Positions 20,306 to 29,419 of a stretch of 30,411 nt of DNA are shown here, piece by piece; the first letter of the stretch is position 1; each line of letters starts with the position of its first letter. The DNA is from Bipolaris cookei (taxonomy: Eukaryota; Ascomycota; Dothideomycetes; Pleosporales; Pleosporaceae): positions 369,150 to 399,560 of the forward strand of contig NRSV01000022.1 in the NCBI GenBank assembly GCA_002286855.1, written 5' to 3'. The translations under genes were made by a program, and so were the position numbers. Under the pieces are notes generated by a model. That model was not told the origin of the DNA, did no database searches, and saw only the letters and a program-made list of their open reading frames with translations.

Positions 20306-20311
20306 TATAAA
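20306..20311 (+). promoter_or_regulatory. TATA box of the 277-residue secreted protein gene
   Basis: TATAAA about 100 bp before the ATG, followed by a pyrimidine-rich leader (cccctcttttgc). A second TATAAA stands at 20272-20277. Confidence 0.5.
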
Positions 20312-20410
20312 ACTCACTTCTCTGGCCCCTCTTTTGCAAGACCAACAGTCCCCTCTACATCAAGTATTGTCTAAATCATTACCTCCAACTATCCTTATTC
20401 GTCCCTCACT

Positions 20411-21290
20411 ATGCTTAGTTTCAAGTTAAACCTCTCGGCAACTCTTGTTGGCTTTCTTTTAGCCATTCCGGTTCTTACAGCACCAAGTGGAGGTATTATT
20501 GGCGGAAGTTCTCTCAAGGCTGAGAGCATCATCCCACGGGAATACATCGACCAAGTACTCGCCTATCACGAAGCTAAAGTACAAGCGGAAGCACGTGCTG
20601 ATTGGAAAAATGCTAAACGTGCTCTCAATGAGCTGCAAAAGCGCGTGCCTGTTGACCAACACTGTGATCATCAGGACGAGTGGCTCGCACGTACTTGTAT
20701 GACGGATATCAGTCCACAGGCATATGAGGATGAATGCCAAACGCACGACGGTGTAGAATATGAAGTAGATGGAGAGTGTCCTGCAGGTACAACCTGTCGG
20801 CCGCTCCGAATAAACAGGGGAACAGATCCAGACACTGGTGAAGAAATCATCGAAGATGATATCATCTGTGAGCCAGCCACGCCGCCAAGACAAGACACGG
20901 TTAGCGGAAGCAAACAATATGGGTATAGAACAGTTGGTGCATCGTCCTCAAAAACCCAGGATGTCGCTATACCAGTTTTAGTGGATAACACATCTGCTTC
21001 GGTTTCTGCTGAGATCTTAAGTAAGTATTAATCTCCTTCTATGCATCAACCTCTAACACTCTTCAGGTAATGACAAGTCTTTTGTAATCAAGCCGGCAGG
21101 AACGCTTACAGCAAATCTTCGCGGCTTTAATCTTAATCTATGCCAGCAAGTCGCAAATAATGCGCAACACAACAGCCGCCAATGCATTCCTCGTGGCTTA
21201 CCAACCAACGTTCGCAATGGCCAGTTCATTGACTTTACATTTGCGCTCTCAGGACTTCAAGAGGGGATTTTTATCTACTCGATCGAGTAA
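20411..21290 (+). CDS. Secreted cysteine-rich protein with propeptide, effector candidate, two exons
   Basis: CDS = join(20411..21020, 21067..21290), 277 residues. Residues 1-24 are a signal peptide (hydrophobic LVGFLLAIPVLTA). A charged helical pro-region follows and ends in a Kex2-type KR at 77-78 (NELQKR), giving a predicted mature chain from Val79. There are eight cysteines (85, 96, 109, 123, 129, 153, 229, 243), an even number that suits disulphide pairing. The unspliced frame would end at codon 207 (ILSKY). The 46-bp intron (GTAAGT...CTAACACTCTTCAG) joins exon 2, which adds FVIKPAGTLTANLRGFNLNL, two cysteines and a clean stop. I do not recognise the family. The gene stands alone between LTR pieces; effector status is inference. 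Confidence 0.82.
21021..21066 (+). other. Intron of the 277-residue secreted protein gene
   Basis: 46 bp, GTAAGT to TTCAG, with CTCTAAC as the branch-like site. Exons of 610 and 224 nt sum to 278 codons including the stop. Confidence 0.82.
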
Positions 21291-21297
21291 AGAGAAA

Positions 21298-21311
21298 GGG
21301 TTAGGGTTAGG
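21298..21311 (+). repeat. Interstitial telomere-like motif
   Basis: GGGTTAGGGTTAGG, just over two units of the fungal TTAGGG telomere repeat, lies 8 bp after the stop of the secreted-protein gene and 25 bp before LTR piece P2. Confidence 0.6.
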
Positions 21312-21335
21312 CACAATCCAGACTGTAGCGCTAGA

Positions 21336-21475
21336 TGTAACGGGCTGAACGCCTTTTGCCTCTTGTCCTCATCTACAACCTCGCTTACCCGACCCGATTG
21401 TTGTTCAGGCAACCAACATTGTATGTAGATAGCCACGTAGGCGAGAGCTTAGCTCTCTATCGAATACAATTTTGT
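21336..21475 (+). mobile_element. LTR-like fragment P2
   Basis: It starts TGTAACGGGCTGAACGCC and follows P1 (in opposite orientation) to about GAATACAATTTTG, then similarity fades. With P1 it brackets the secreted-protein gene as an inverted pair. Limits are approximate at the right end. Confidence 0.55.
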
Positions 21476-21672
21476 TCCTTAGGCCTGTTCGATTGTGCTT
21501 CTGAGCTTAAGACTACTCCCCGGAGTTGCGCACCTCACACTAGACTAGAGATGCTTGTGACTTCAAGCACTTCTTTTGCCAGCGATAGCTTATCGCCAAG
21601 CTTGGTCCCTTCTTTAGAGAACTTTACTATAGATAGTGTAAGAAGCTACTGGAGTATCTATCTGCGAGTAAA
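21476..21672. other. Unassigned stretch
   Basis: No gene recognised. It may be decayed LTR or HET-gene sequence. Confidence 0.35.
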
Positions 21673-22230
21673 CTATCTGCTATTTTTGAGCATAAAGTCA
21701 AGTGTCTGCTCGCTGCGCACAAGATCGCTATTAACTGGAGTATATGGAATATGGCGCGAATAGAAGAAGCGGTGTATCGTGCTGCCATACCATCTTAACA
21801 CAGTATAGAGAATGGATAGTATCCAGATCCATAAAAGCCATCGTAAATCGTACTTGCCTGGTGTCGCTAGTAGAGGTTGATTAGAGACATCCGACAGATA
21901 TACATAACACCGAGCTGCATTGCAGTACCAGCGAAACATCGATCGGGTAGAGAAGGCGAGCTTAGCCTTGTTAGCCTTGTTAGCCTTGTCAATACAGTAC
22001 ATGTCAATCCAGAAGTACTGGAGGTTGTCGTGCTACGCCCATTTTCCACAGAAGAAGATCTTCTTATAGCCCGGCTTTGTCTTGCCACCGCCCGTTTGGA
22101 GGTCTGCAAAGGTCACCTCGTCCCCATCTGCGGCCCATTTATGTGAAAGTATCGCGTAGAGAGGTATGGCGCCATCGTCGAAGCTGTGGATGCTAAGCTC
22201 TCCGCTTTCGCTGTACTGTAAGAGCCGCAT
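21673..22230 (-). pseudogene. HET-domain (heterokaryon incompatibility) protein, truncated pseudogene
   Basis: The start is the ATG at 22230: MRLLQYSESGELSIHSFDD, then IPLYAILSHKWAADGDEVTF, the conserved opening of fungal HET proteins. A TAG at 22033-22035 stands in the place of a residue in the 'WA.HDNLQYFWID' stretch; the same frame goes on with YFWIDMYCIDK and SMFRWYCNAARCYVYLSDV, the second and third HET blocks. Later hallmark blocks (the Arg-Gly-Trp-Thr-Leu-Gln-Glu region) are not seen, so it is cut off after about 115 recognisable residues, although the frame stays open to 21673. The usual CIDK-Ser-Ser-Ala-Glu stretch is replaced by three AACAAGGCT-like 9-bp repeats (KANKANKAK). HET proteins trigger cell death on encounter with an incompatible partner; this copy cannot be full length. 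Confidence 0.82.
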
Positions 22231-22305
22231 AGGTTCGTGTGGTTGTACAATATGTATATTCGATGAGAACAGGACTCGAAAGACTGAACGTAATAGCCAG
22301 ATCAT

Positions 22306-22599
22306 GTGCTTTCCTGCTGCCGATGGATAGCCAACATATAGGGAGAATGACGAGCAGGTACATTAGTTTAGATGCCAGCAGGACCTTGTGATGCGTCAAG
22401 ACGTTGCGAGCTAAGGCTGCCGGCATCATACATGGGCAAAACGGTCGGTTATTTCGGTCGGTTATTTCGGTCGGTTGTTCTGGTTAACCGGTCGATCGAT
22501 ATTTTTGGCCGGTTTTGTTTAACCGATTTGACAGTTTTATAGAATCAGTTAGACGGGTTAAACCGGATCAATTTATCCTAACCTTGTCAGGTAACTATT
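22306..22599. repeat. Unassigned stretch with repeated CGGTCGGTTA motifs
   Basis: At 22441-22480 CGGTCGGTTATTT-like units repeat three times, followed by several GGTTAACCGG- and TTAACCG-type variants on both strands up to 22570. It resembles the subterminal part of a transposon, and GTCAGGTAACT at 22587 resembles the presumed hAT tip at 13339. No gene. Confidence 0.4.
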
Positions 22600-22697
22600 T
22601 GTCGCACGCGTAGGTGCGGTGAGAAAAATGGAGGTTGTTGTTTGTCGCACGCGTACGTGCGGTGAATTGATGTGTTTATTGTGTGTCTTGTATGTAT
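22600..22697 (-). mobile_element. H5, truncated H-family copy
   Basis: It holds the end with both CGCACGCGTANGTGCGGTG motifs (TGTCGCA at 22600) and stops at TTGTATGTAT (22697), about 100 of 311 bp. The rest is missing. 22698-22942 beyond it holds only a short inverted pair (CTTCAGTTGAG at about 22831, CTCAACTGAAG at about 22877) and no gene. Confidence 0.8.
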
Positions 22698-22942
22698 CGA
22701 CCCGCCTTATCGTTATTTATACGTGGCGGTTGTGGGCGTCAAGATCAGGTTCGCTAAGGGTCCTTTTGGTTTCCCTGATAGACTCCCGGTGTTTACGTAC
22801 TGGTGTAGTAATAGAGTTCCTTGAACGTTCTTCAGTTGAGGTTCAACGAGTCCAGGTACTCACATCTGACACCTCGGCTCAACTGAAGTCATTGCTTCTG
22901 TGGCCTTACATAAGCTGCGACGCTATTTAATCAGCTACCGTA

Positions 22943-25000
22943 CACGGACACCGGGCGCCCACCTATCAACACTATCGCGATCTTAAACTTAAAGCTATAC
23001 AACGCCACATAATAGCTTAATATATATAAAAATGTAGTTTTGCAGTAAATAGATGCTTGTGATCAATTTGTACTATCTAAATTTTTGCGGGAGCTTAACG
23101 CTGCGGCCTCGCGTCGTGATCTTTGGTGGGATAGATGATGAAGCAGATGCAGCTGCATCGCGAGCTCCACACACCACTGATAGTTTTTGACGCTTATTCT
23201 TAGAGGTGGACGCTCTTGAGGCTGTACGCTTGCGCTTTGGAGCTTGGTGTTGAGCTTTTTCAGTGTTGCAAGCTTCTTTTTACGCGCATGTTCAGCTGCT
23301 TTCTCAGCTCGCTCAAGCTTACGCATCTCATTAAGTCTCAATCGTTCAGCACGCCTCTCCTCGCGCTAAACTTAATGCTGCAATTAAGCTTCCTCGCAGT
23401 CCTTCTTAGCCCATGCTTTAGAGTTTCTCCTCCATCTCCTCGTGCTCACGAACTGCTTCTCGAGCTCGAGCTTCGCGGAACTTACGAGATCACCAGAAGA
23501 CCGCTCCACCATGATCCTCCTTTCGTTGTTGAAGATCTAGAGCTTTTCCCTTGCCCTTATGCTTCTGTTTATGTGAAAGAGTTGCTCTTAATCCCTCATT
23601 CTCATGACGTAATAGCTCATTTTGATCCTGAAGATGATGGAGTGGAGCGCTGAGCTTTCTGGCTCCATTCTCAACTCCATCTTCAGCAGCTTCTCGTACC
23701 AGCTGCCGGAGGTGATTCCAATTACTTGGAGAGAGCTGGGATCGCTCGCGGTGGCTCTTACCAGGTGTTGAGCTGAACTTTTTGAGTATAACATTAGGAT
23801 CTGCTGGCCATATACCGGTGGAGCTGAAGACCTTAGAGATGTTGGTTTCTGTAAAGATGAGCTCCAGGCTCGCCAGAATAGCGGGAAAAAGTCTCCTTTC
23901 TTGATTAAGATGAACCCTTGGCTGTGGTGGAGATGGTTGGTGAGCTCATTTGAGTAGCTAGTGGAGAGTGGGTTGAACATCACCACATCAAGCGGTTGCA
24001 GGGTGTGAGTTGAATGAGGTGGAAACATCATAAGGATTATCCTGTGGTGATTGCAATACTCAATAAACTCAGGGGTAAGGTGAGATCCATGGCCATCAAG
24101 GATGAGCAATCGCCATCTCCCTGGTTTGTTCTTCGTGCAGCGATCAAAAACTTGCTCAAGCCGTGCCAGCCCAACGTCATTGTTGCTCCAACCTGATGGG
24201 GTTGATGTTATAAACACCTCATGCTCACCAGAGGTAATTGCTTCCACCCAGTTTGATCTAATGGCTCGCGCTGACACGTAGATGAAGCCTGGCGGCAATG
24301 AGCCCCCATCAGCGCAGATACAATCCAGGAGCGTCAAGAACTCACGTGATTCATTTTAAAGTGATGCTCTAACCTCTTTCTTATCCTATTGACGTTTACT
24401 GGAGATCCTGTTGCTCGTACCAACGATCCCAACAAGGAAACCCTTCTCATCTATATTGTATATATCACCAGCCTCAAGGCAATACTCCTTAATCTTTTGA
24501 TACAGAAGGTCAAATTAAGCCTCATACTTTATTAGAGAATCAGCTTGGTGGCGCGTACAATCCATGGCGCTGGTCCTCTTTGAGATGAGCTCATTATTAT
24601 TCCGGTTGATGAAGCGCGAAACCCAGCGCTCCGAGGCCTGCTCTTTCGCTAGAGCTGACGCAAAATTCTTGATCATCTCTCTTGTAGGTGGTAAGCATCT
24701 CTTAGCCAGCTTTTCAATATATAGTATAAGCTCCGACTCCTGTTGTGGGCTGAGCTTGCGTCCATTTGATGGCTGGGCGCCCGCTGGGGCTTGTATGCCT
24801 CTGTACCTTCGGCTCAACATTGTGCGATCAATATTGTGTTTCTTAGCCAGTTCTTTATATGGAAAATGTTCTCCTGATTCGCGCGATTCGATATCTTCAA
24901 TCGCAGCTTGAATCGGATCCATAATGGTGGATTTATGACGCGTCAAAGTTGTGGTGTTTCTACTGTTTTAGTGTTGATAGGTGGGCGCCTAGTGTCCGCG
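22943..25000 (-). mobile_element. Element D, decayed pogo-type transposon
   Basis: 2058 bp, with about 30-bp imperfect terminal repeats (CACGGACACCGGGCGCCCAC at the left; reverse complement at 24971-25000). TA flanks lie at 22941-22942 and 25001-25002. The flanks TACCG and CGGTA form a 12-bp palindrome around the TA. No clear 17-bp doublet. Confidence 0.85.
23063..24922 (-). pseudogene. Pogo-type transposase pseudogene (element D)
   Basis: The start is the ATG at 24922 (MDPIQAAIEDIESRE). The N-terminal helix-turn-helix KELAKKHNIDRTMLSRRYRG resembles that of A. Stops and frameshifts follow from 24515. Catalytic blocks are visible as YNIDEKGF near 24440, LLILDGHGSH near 24095 and HTLQPLDVVMF near 23990. 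The C-terminal Lys/Arg/Glu-rich helix remains in pieces (RLNEMRKLERAEKAAEHARK at 23284-23341). Same subgroup as A and E, without a zinc knuckle. Confidence 0.85.
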
Positions 25001-26206
25001 TACGGTATCGAGGTGGATGGCGCAATGGGTTGGACGGCGCAATGGGCCACCTAGAACACCAAAACAGCCCTGCAACTTGAGGCTGTAGAGCCACACTAAA
25101 TAGTTGTTGTCACAAAATTCTCTTAGTGGTGAGACTAATAGGTCTTGATATATATGTATAGCTATAGAAATCGAGATGAAGTTTTAATTGCGTGGCCGCG
25201 ACGCGAGGTTGGAGGTGGTGAGCCTGCAGGGCCACCCTGAGGCTCCTCATTACCTTGAGGCCTCGCGATAGGCCTCTTTTTCGAATAGCCTTTGTAAGAG
25301 CCTTGAAGCTCCTCCTCTTATCCCTTTGAGAAGATTTTATAGCTTTTTAGAGTTGTTGTGCAGCCTTGTGAGCCGCGATTCTCAAGGCCTTTTCAATAGC
25401 CTTCTCCTCCTTCTCCTTCTGCCTTGTTAGACTTACTATAAGCCTCGCCTGACGCCTCTACTCCTTCTCTCTCACCCTCGCCTGCCTTGGCTCCTCACGT
25501 TGGCTCATTGTATTAGCTTTTTGAGTTGTAACTGCTCCTCCTCCTGGAGTCACAGGCGATCGCGCGCCTCCTTCACCTTCCTCGGAGACCAGAATATAGC
25601 TCCCCCCTGATACTCTTCAGCCTCCTGTAGATGCAGAGGCTTCCCCCGCTTCCTGCGTAGTCTCTCATTAGTTAGAGCTTCTCGTAGGCCCTTAACCTCA
25701 TGCTCAAGGAGCGTTTTTGAGGTTGAGATTCGGCGGAAGGCTTGGCTGAGCTTTTGAGCTCGCTTGTCTGCTCGATCCTTCACCACCTCACGCAGTAGGC
25801 GTTCAGTTTTCCTCCAATTAGAGGCACTGAGAGCTGAGGAGTCACTGTCACTAGTAGGATCAGATATATCGAAGCGCTGAAGGATTACTTCTGGGTTGAA
25901 GGGCGAGAGGCCTGTAGCCTTGAAGGAGTTGAGGATCGTTTTTTCCTCAAAGGAGGCCTGACAAGCAGCCTAGAATAGAGGTAAGAAGTCCCTCTTACTC
26001 ATGAAGTGAGGCATTGGCTGCTATCTATCAAGGCAGAAACCTTATTTGAGTACGCTGTTGAGAGAGACTTGAACATGCAGATGTCAAGAGGCTGCAGCGT
26101 GTGGGTTGAGTGAGGAGGATATACTGCGAGGAGGATCTTGTTCTGATCATAATACTCGATAAAATCCATAGTAAGGTGAGATCTGTGGCCGTCAAGGATG
26201 AGTAAT

Positions 26207-26383
26207 TGTCGCAGACTATGCAAGGATATATCGATATGAGTTACATCCGATGTTATGCCAGGACATATCGGCATGAATTACGGCCAACACTATGCCAGGA
26301 TATATCGGCATGGACTACAGCCGATATATGTCGATATTCTACATGTAACAAGCCCCTGCAATGGTCGTGTACAAAAGACAATT
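26207..26383 (+). mobile_element. H3, left H copy in element E, cut at the N
   Basis: It begins TGTCGCA after the pentamer GTAAT (26202-26206) and matches the first 177 bases of the H sequence, then meets the N at 26384. It is in direct orientation with H4. Together they may be the two LTRs of one retroelement whose internal part is missing from the assembly, or a duplicated overlap. Confidence 0.8.
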
Positions 26384-26384
26384 N
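26384..26384. other. Single N: probable gap between two H copies
   Basis: The N is followed by TTT and then a complete H copy. The true length of the gap is unknown. Confidence 0.7.
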
Positions 26385-26387
26385 TTT

Positions 26388-26698
26388 TGTCGCAGACTAT
26401 GCAAGGATATATCGATATGAGTTACATCCGATGTTATGCCAGGACATATCGGCATGAATTACGGCCAACACTATGCCAGGATATATCGGCATGGACTACA
26501 GCCGATATATGTCGATATTCTACATGTAACAAGCCCCTGCAATGGTCGTGTACAAAAGACAATTGTAGAGAGCACAACATCAAAAAGACAAGAAGAAGAT
26601 CATACATACAAGACACACAATACACTCATCAATTCACCGCACGTACGCGTGCAACAAACAAAAACCTCCATTTTCTCACCGCACCTACGCGTGCGACA
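26388..26698 (+). mobile_element. H4, complete 311-bp H copy in element E
   Basis: TGTCGCA to TGCGACA, followed by GTAAT (26699-26703), the same pentamer that precedes H3. It has the same length as H1. Translations of this stretch are not genes. Confidence 0.85.
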
Positions 26699-27608
26699 GT
26701 AATCGATAAGAGGAGCGAGCCTTTGCCTTTGTACTGCGATCGAACACCTGCTGAAACGACGCGAAGCCTATCTCATTGTTTATCCAGCCAGACGGTGATA
26801 AAGATAATCGAATTTGGTGTGTATCAGGATCGAGGGCCTGCAGCCAGGTGTCCTGTATCAATTCTGAGGCTGACACACGAGGGCAGGCTCGAGGTGAGAT
26901 TCATCATTGCAGATACAGGCTAGTAGCGTTACCCACTCTCGTGATCCATCCTGAATAGTACTCCTTATCTTTCCCTTCTCATACAAGGGTCTATCAAAGA
27001 TCCTCTTTAATCTACCTAGGATACCAAGAAGGAAGCCTTTCTCATCCATATTGTATATATGACGAGGCTCGACGTGATATTGCTCAATCTTCTCGCGTAG
27101 AAGGTCAAATTAGAGCCTATAATTTCTCCCTGAATCCGCCTTGTGGCGACCATTATCGATGCCGGTATTCCATCTTAAGATAAGCTTGTCTGTGTGACGC
27201 TGGACGAATCGATCAACCCAGTGTACTCCAACCTCTCTGCTCGCGATCTGCGACGCAAAATTTAGTATCATAGCTCATGTAGATGGGAGGCCTCGCCCAG
27301 TGAGCTGTTTGATATACTGTAGGAGCTCTAGCTTCTGATGTGGGTGGAGAGTTTGCTGGTTTTGAGCCTGGGTAACTCGCGAGGCTGAGAGAGCTTGGTG
27401 TCGCCACGCGAGCGTTACGCAACTACAACAATAATCTTTTGCTATTTGACGGTAGCTAAGTTGTTCTCCTGATCTTAGCGATTCTATTGCTGCAAGCATG
27501 GCTTCAATTAGAGTCATATTGGTAGAGTTATCGCGTGTTGAAGTGGTGGGGTTATTTGGTGGGGTGGCCCATTGCGTCGGCCGGCCCATTGCGCCGTCCA
27601 CCTCGGTA

Positions 27609-29404
27609 ACGTGGTCCACAAGCGAGCTGATCACCCAAGCGAACTGATCACGCCCCACCAGCGCGACAAAGTCTTAACATTATCACGCACTTTTATTACA
27701 GTCAATATACTATTGCGATATACCAAATTAATTATCAGAATCGCTAATATCACTTGTACTATCTATCTCAACTGCGCAGGTACGAGCGTTGTGTCCAGCC
27801 TGCTTGCAACCCCCGCACCGCCTCTCTCCTCGCACCTTCTTCGACGCACTCTCACCATCACTACGACTGCTACCTGCCTGTTCAGCTAATACTTCTTGCA
27901 CCTCGCCTACAGTAAGAGTCTCTTCTGTCCGTACGTGTTGCCGCTTATGGCTCTTCCGCTTATTTGATTCGTCTAGAGTCTCTCGAAGCTTAGCCATTTC
28001 CTCCATCATAAGCGTCATCTTATGTGCCATTTGCTGAGCCCCCTTACTTAGCTGCGCAACCTGCTCATCGAGCGAATTTGCAGAAGACCCACGGCAGTTT
28101 CTTACTCTCTGTCGAATAAGAGTACTTTGACCCTCGACTTCGCGGGCGTTGCGTGGTGTTTGCGCCTCCCAGGCGTCTGCCCGTCGTGGTGATTGTCTTG
28201 GTGTCTGTACCACCACATTAAGCTTTGATAGCAACGCCTGTGGTTTATGTGGGACTATACCAGCGCCTCTAAAGCTAGCTTGGATATTTTCCTTTGTGAT
28301 AGACTGCTGAAAAGCAGCTTTAAAGGTTAGTAGGAAGGTCTCTTTACTAATATAGTGGGTGCGCCATACTTGCGCTTTAGCGGCGCGAAGCAGCCAACAT
28401 CAAGAGGCTGCAGTAGGTGAGATGAGTGCGCAGGCATACAGAGAAGAATAGTATTCTTCTCCTTTTAAAGATCTTGAAAATCGACCGAGTAGTGGCTCTC
28501 ATGGCCGTCGATAATGAGCAGTCGATACCCACCCATAGTGCAGCTCTTTGTATGGGTACCAAAGTGCTCTAACCACGCAAGAGCAGGCTGATTATCCGTC
28601 CAAACATTGGGACTAACCTGAAGCACTCAGTCGCTAGGTATATTTTCAAACCAGACGTCGATAAGTACCTTGCCCGCAAAGATAATGAAGGGTGGTAGCC
28701 GGCGACCCGAAGCACCTACGCCTACAGTAACCCACTCACGGTTGCCTGGCTATATCCGATTCTTTTTCCTAGAACTATCAGAGGCTGTGATAATTGACTG
28801 TGATGAAATCTTGTCCATCATGAAGCCAGTTTCATCAAAGTTGTAGATATCATCGTCCACAATACCCCACTTCTGCTTTGTCGCCTCGACTAGATCGAAC
28901 CAGCGCTGGATAGCCACTGGGTCCTCGTAGGCAACTCGCTGGTGATCATAAGGACCGCTCCAGCGCGTACAGAGCTCAGGAGTTCGCTTGACGAAGTTGT
29001 CAACCCAGTTCTTGCCAACAGGGTTGCTGGCGCGCTCATGTAGGGGTTTATCAGCCATTGCTCGAACGTCAGCCTTTGTAGGCGCAAATCCTCGCGCAGA
29101 CTCCTCAAGAATACGCTTAACTATAGCCTTCTCTTCTAGCTTATTTAGACGCTTTGAGTTCGCTTCGCAGTCGTGTCGGGGGCACTTTCCAGCGCGTCGA
29201 GTAGATAAAATACTTTGAGGCACGTTACAGATGGAAGCAGCACGTCTTTGACTTCAAACACGTTGCGATTGGATATTAAAAAGAGCAAGCTGAAGATCTG
29301 GTTCAGTATAGGAAGTTTGAGTGGTGCGTTGTTGAGACATAACGCGTTGTCGAGTGGACGTCGACGCGCTGGTGGGGAGGTGCTCTCTCGCTTGTGAACC
29401 ACGT
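27609..29404 (-). mobile_element. Element F, decayed pogo-type transposon
   Basis: 1796 bp; TA at 27607-27608 (shared with element E's right flank) and 29405-29406. Ends start ACGTGGTYCACAAGCGAG. The left end has the doublet GCGAGCTGATCAC / GCGAACTGATCAC at 17 bp. The right end has only one motif and is shorter by exactly 17 bp up to the common CCCCACCAGCG. Confidence 0.88.
27728..29340 (-). pseudogene. Pogo-type transposase pseudogene (element F)
   Basis: The start is the ATG at 29340 (MSQQRTTQTSYTEPD). Order: helix-turn-helix (QRRAASICNVPQSILSTRR), second DNA-binding region (KNWVDNFVKRTPELCTRW), YNFDETGFMMDK near 28835, LLIIDGHESH near 28510, HLLQPLDVGCFAPLK near 28400, a helical region, and the zinc knuckle CGGCKQAGHNARTC near 27790, ending at 27728. 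Stops occur early (near codon 29), after KKNRI (28750) and further on, plus frameshifts near 28375 and 28240. Close to L. Confidence 0.86.
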
Positions 29405-29419
29405 TAGTTGTAAGTATTA

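Larger units (their letters stand above)
25200..27517 (-). pseudogene. Pogo-type transposase pseudogene split by H copies (element E)
   Basis: The start is the ATG at 27517 (MTLIEAMLAAIESLRSGEQ). Visible: a first helix-turn-helix (RQIAKDYCCSCVTLAWRHQ), YNMDEKGFLLGILGRLKR near 27045, then SSYRLL just right of the H insertion and LILDGHRSHLTMDF just left of it, so the insertion fell inside the second catalytic motif. HTLQPLDICMF follows near 26080 and a Lys/Arg/Glu-rich tail reaches to about 25200 (approximate end). Stops are present at several places, for example after GRGLPST near 27275. Removing the insertion and one GTAAT rejoins the frame across the motif. Confidence 0.84.
25008..27606 (-). 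mobile_element. Element E, pogo-type transposon carrying an H insertion
   Basis: Terminal repeats of 44 bp (25008-25051 and 27563-27606; YCGAGGTGGAYGGCGCAATG) with TA at 25006-25007 and 27607-27608. GGCGCAATGGG is repeated at a 17-bp period. 2599 bp including the 26207-26698 insertion. Its left TA lies 3 bp from the right TA of D. Confidence 0.87.

Noticed and set aside
26255..26923. 222-codon frame over H3/H4 and neighbouring E sequence
   Set aside because: It crosses an N, consists of repeat sequence, and similar frames appear in every H copy.
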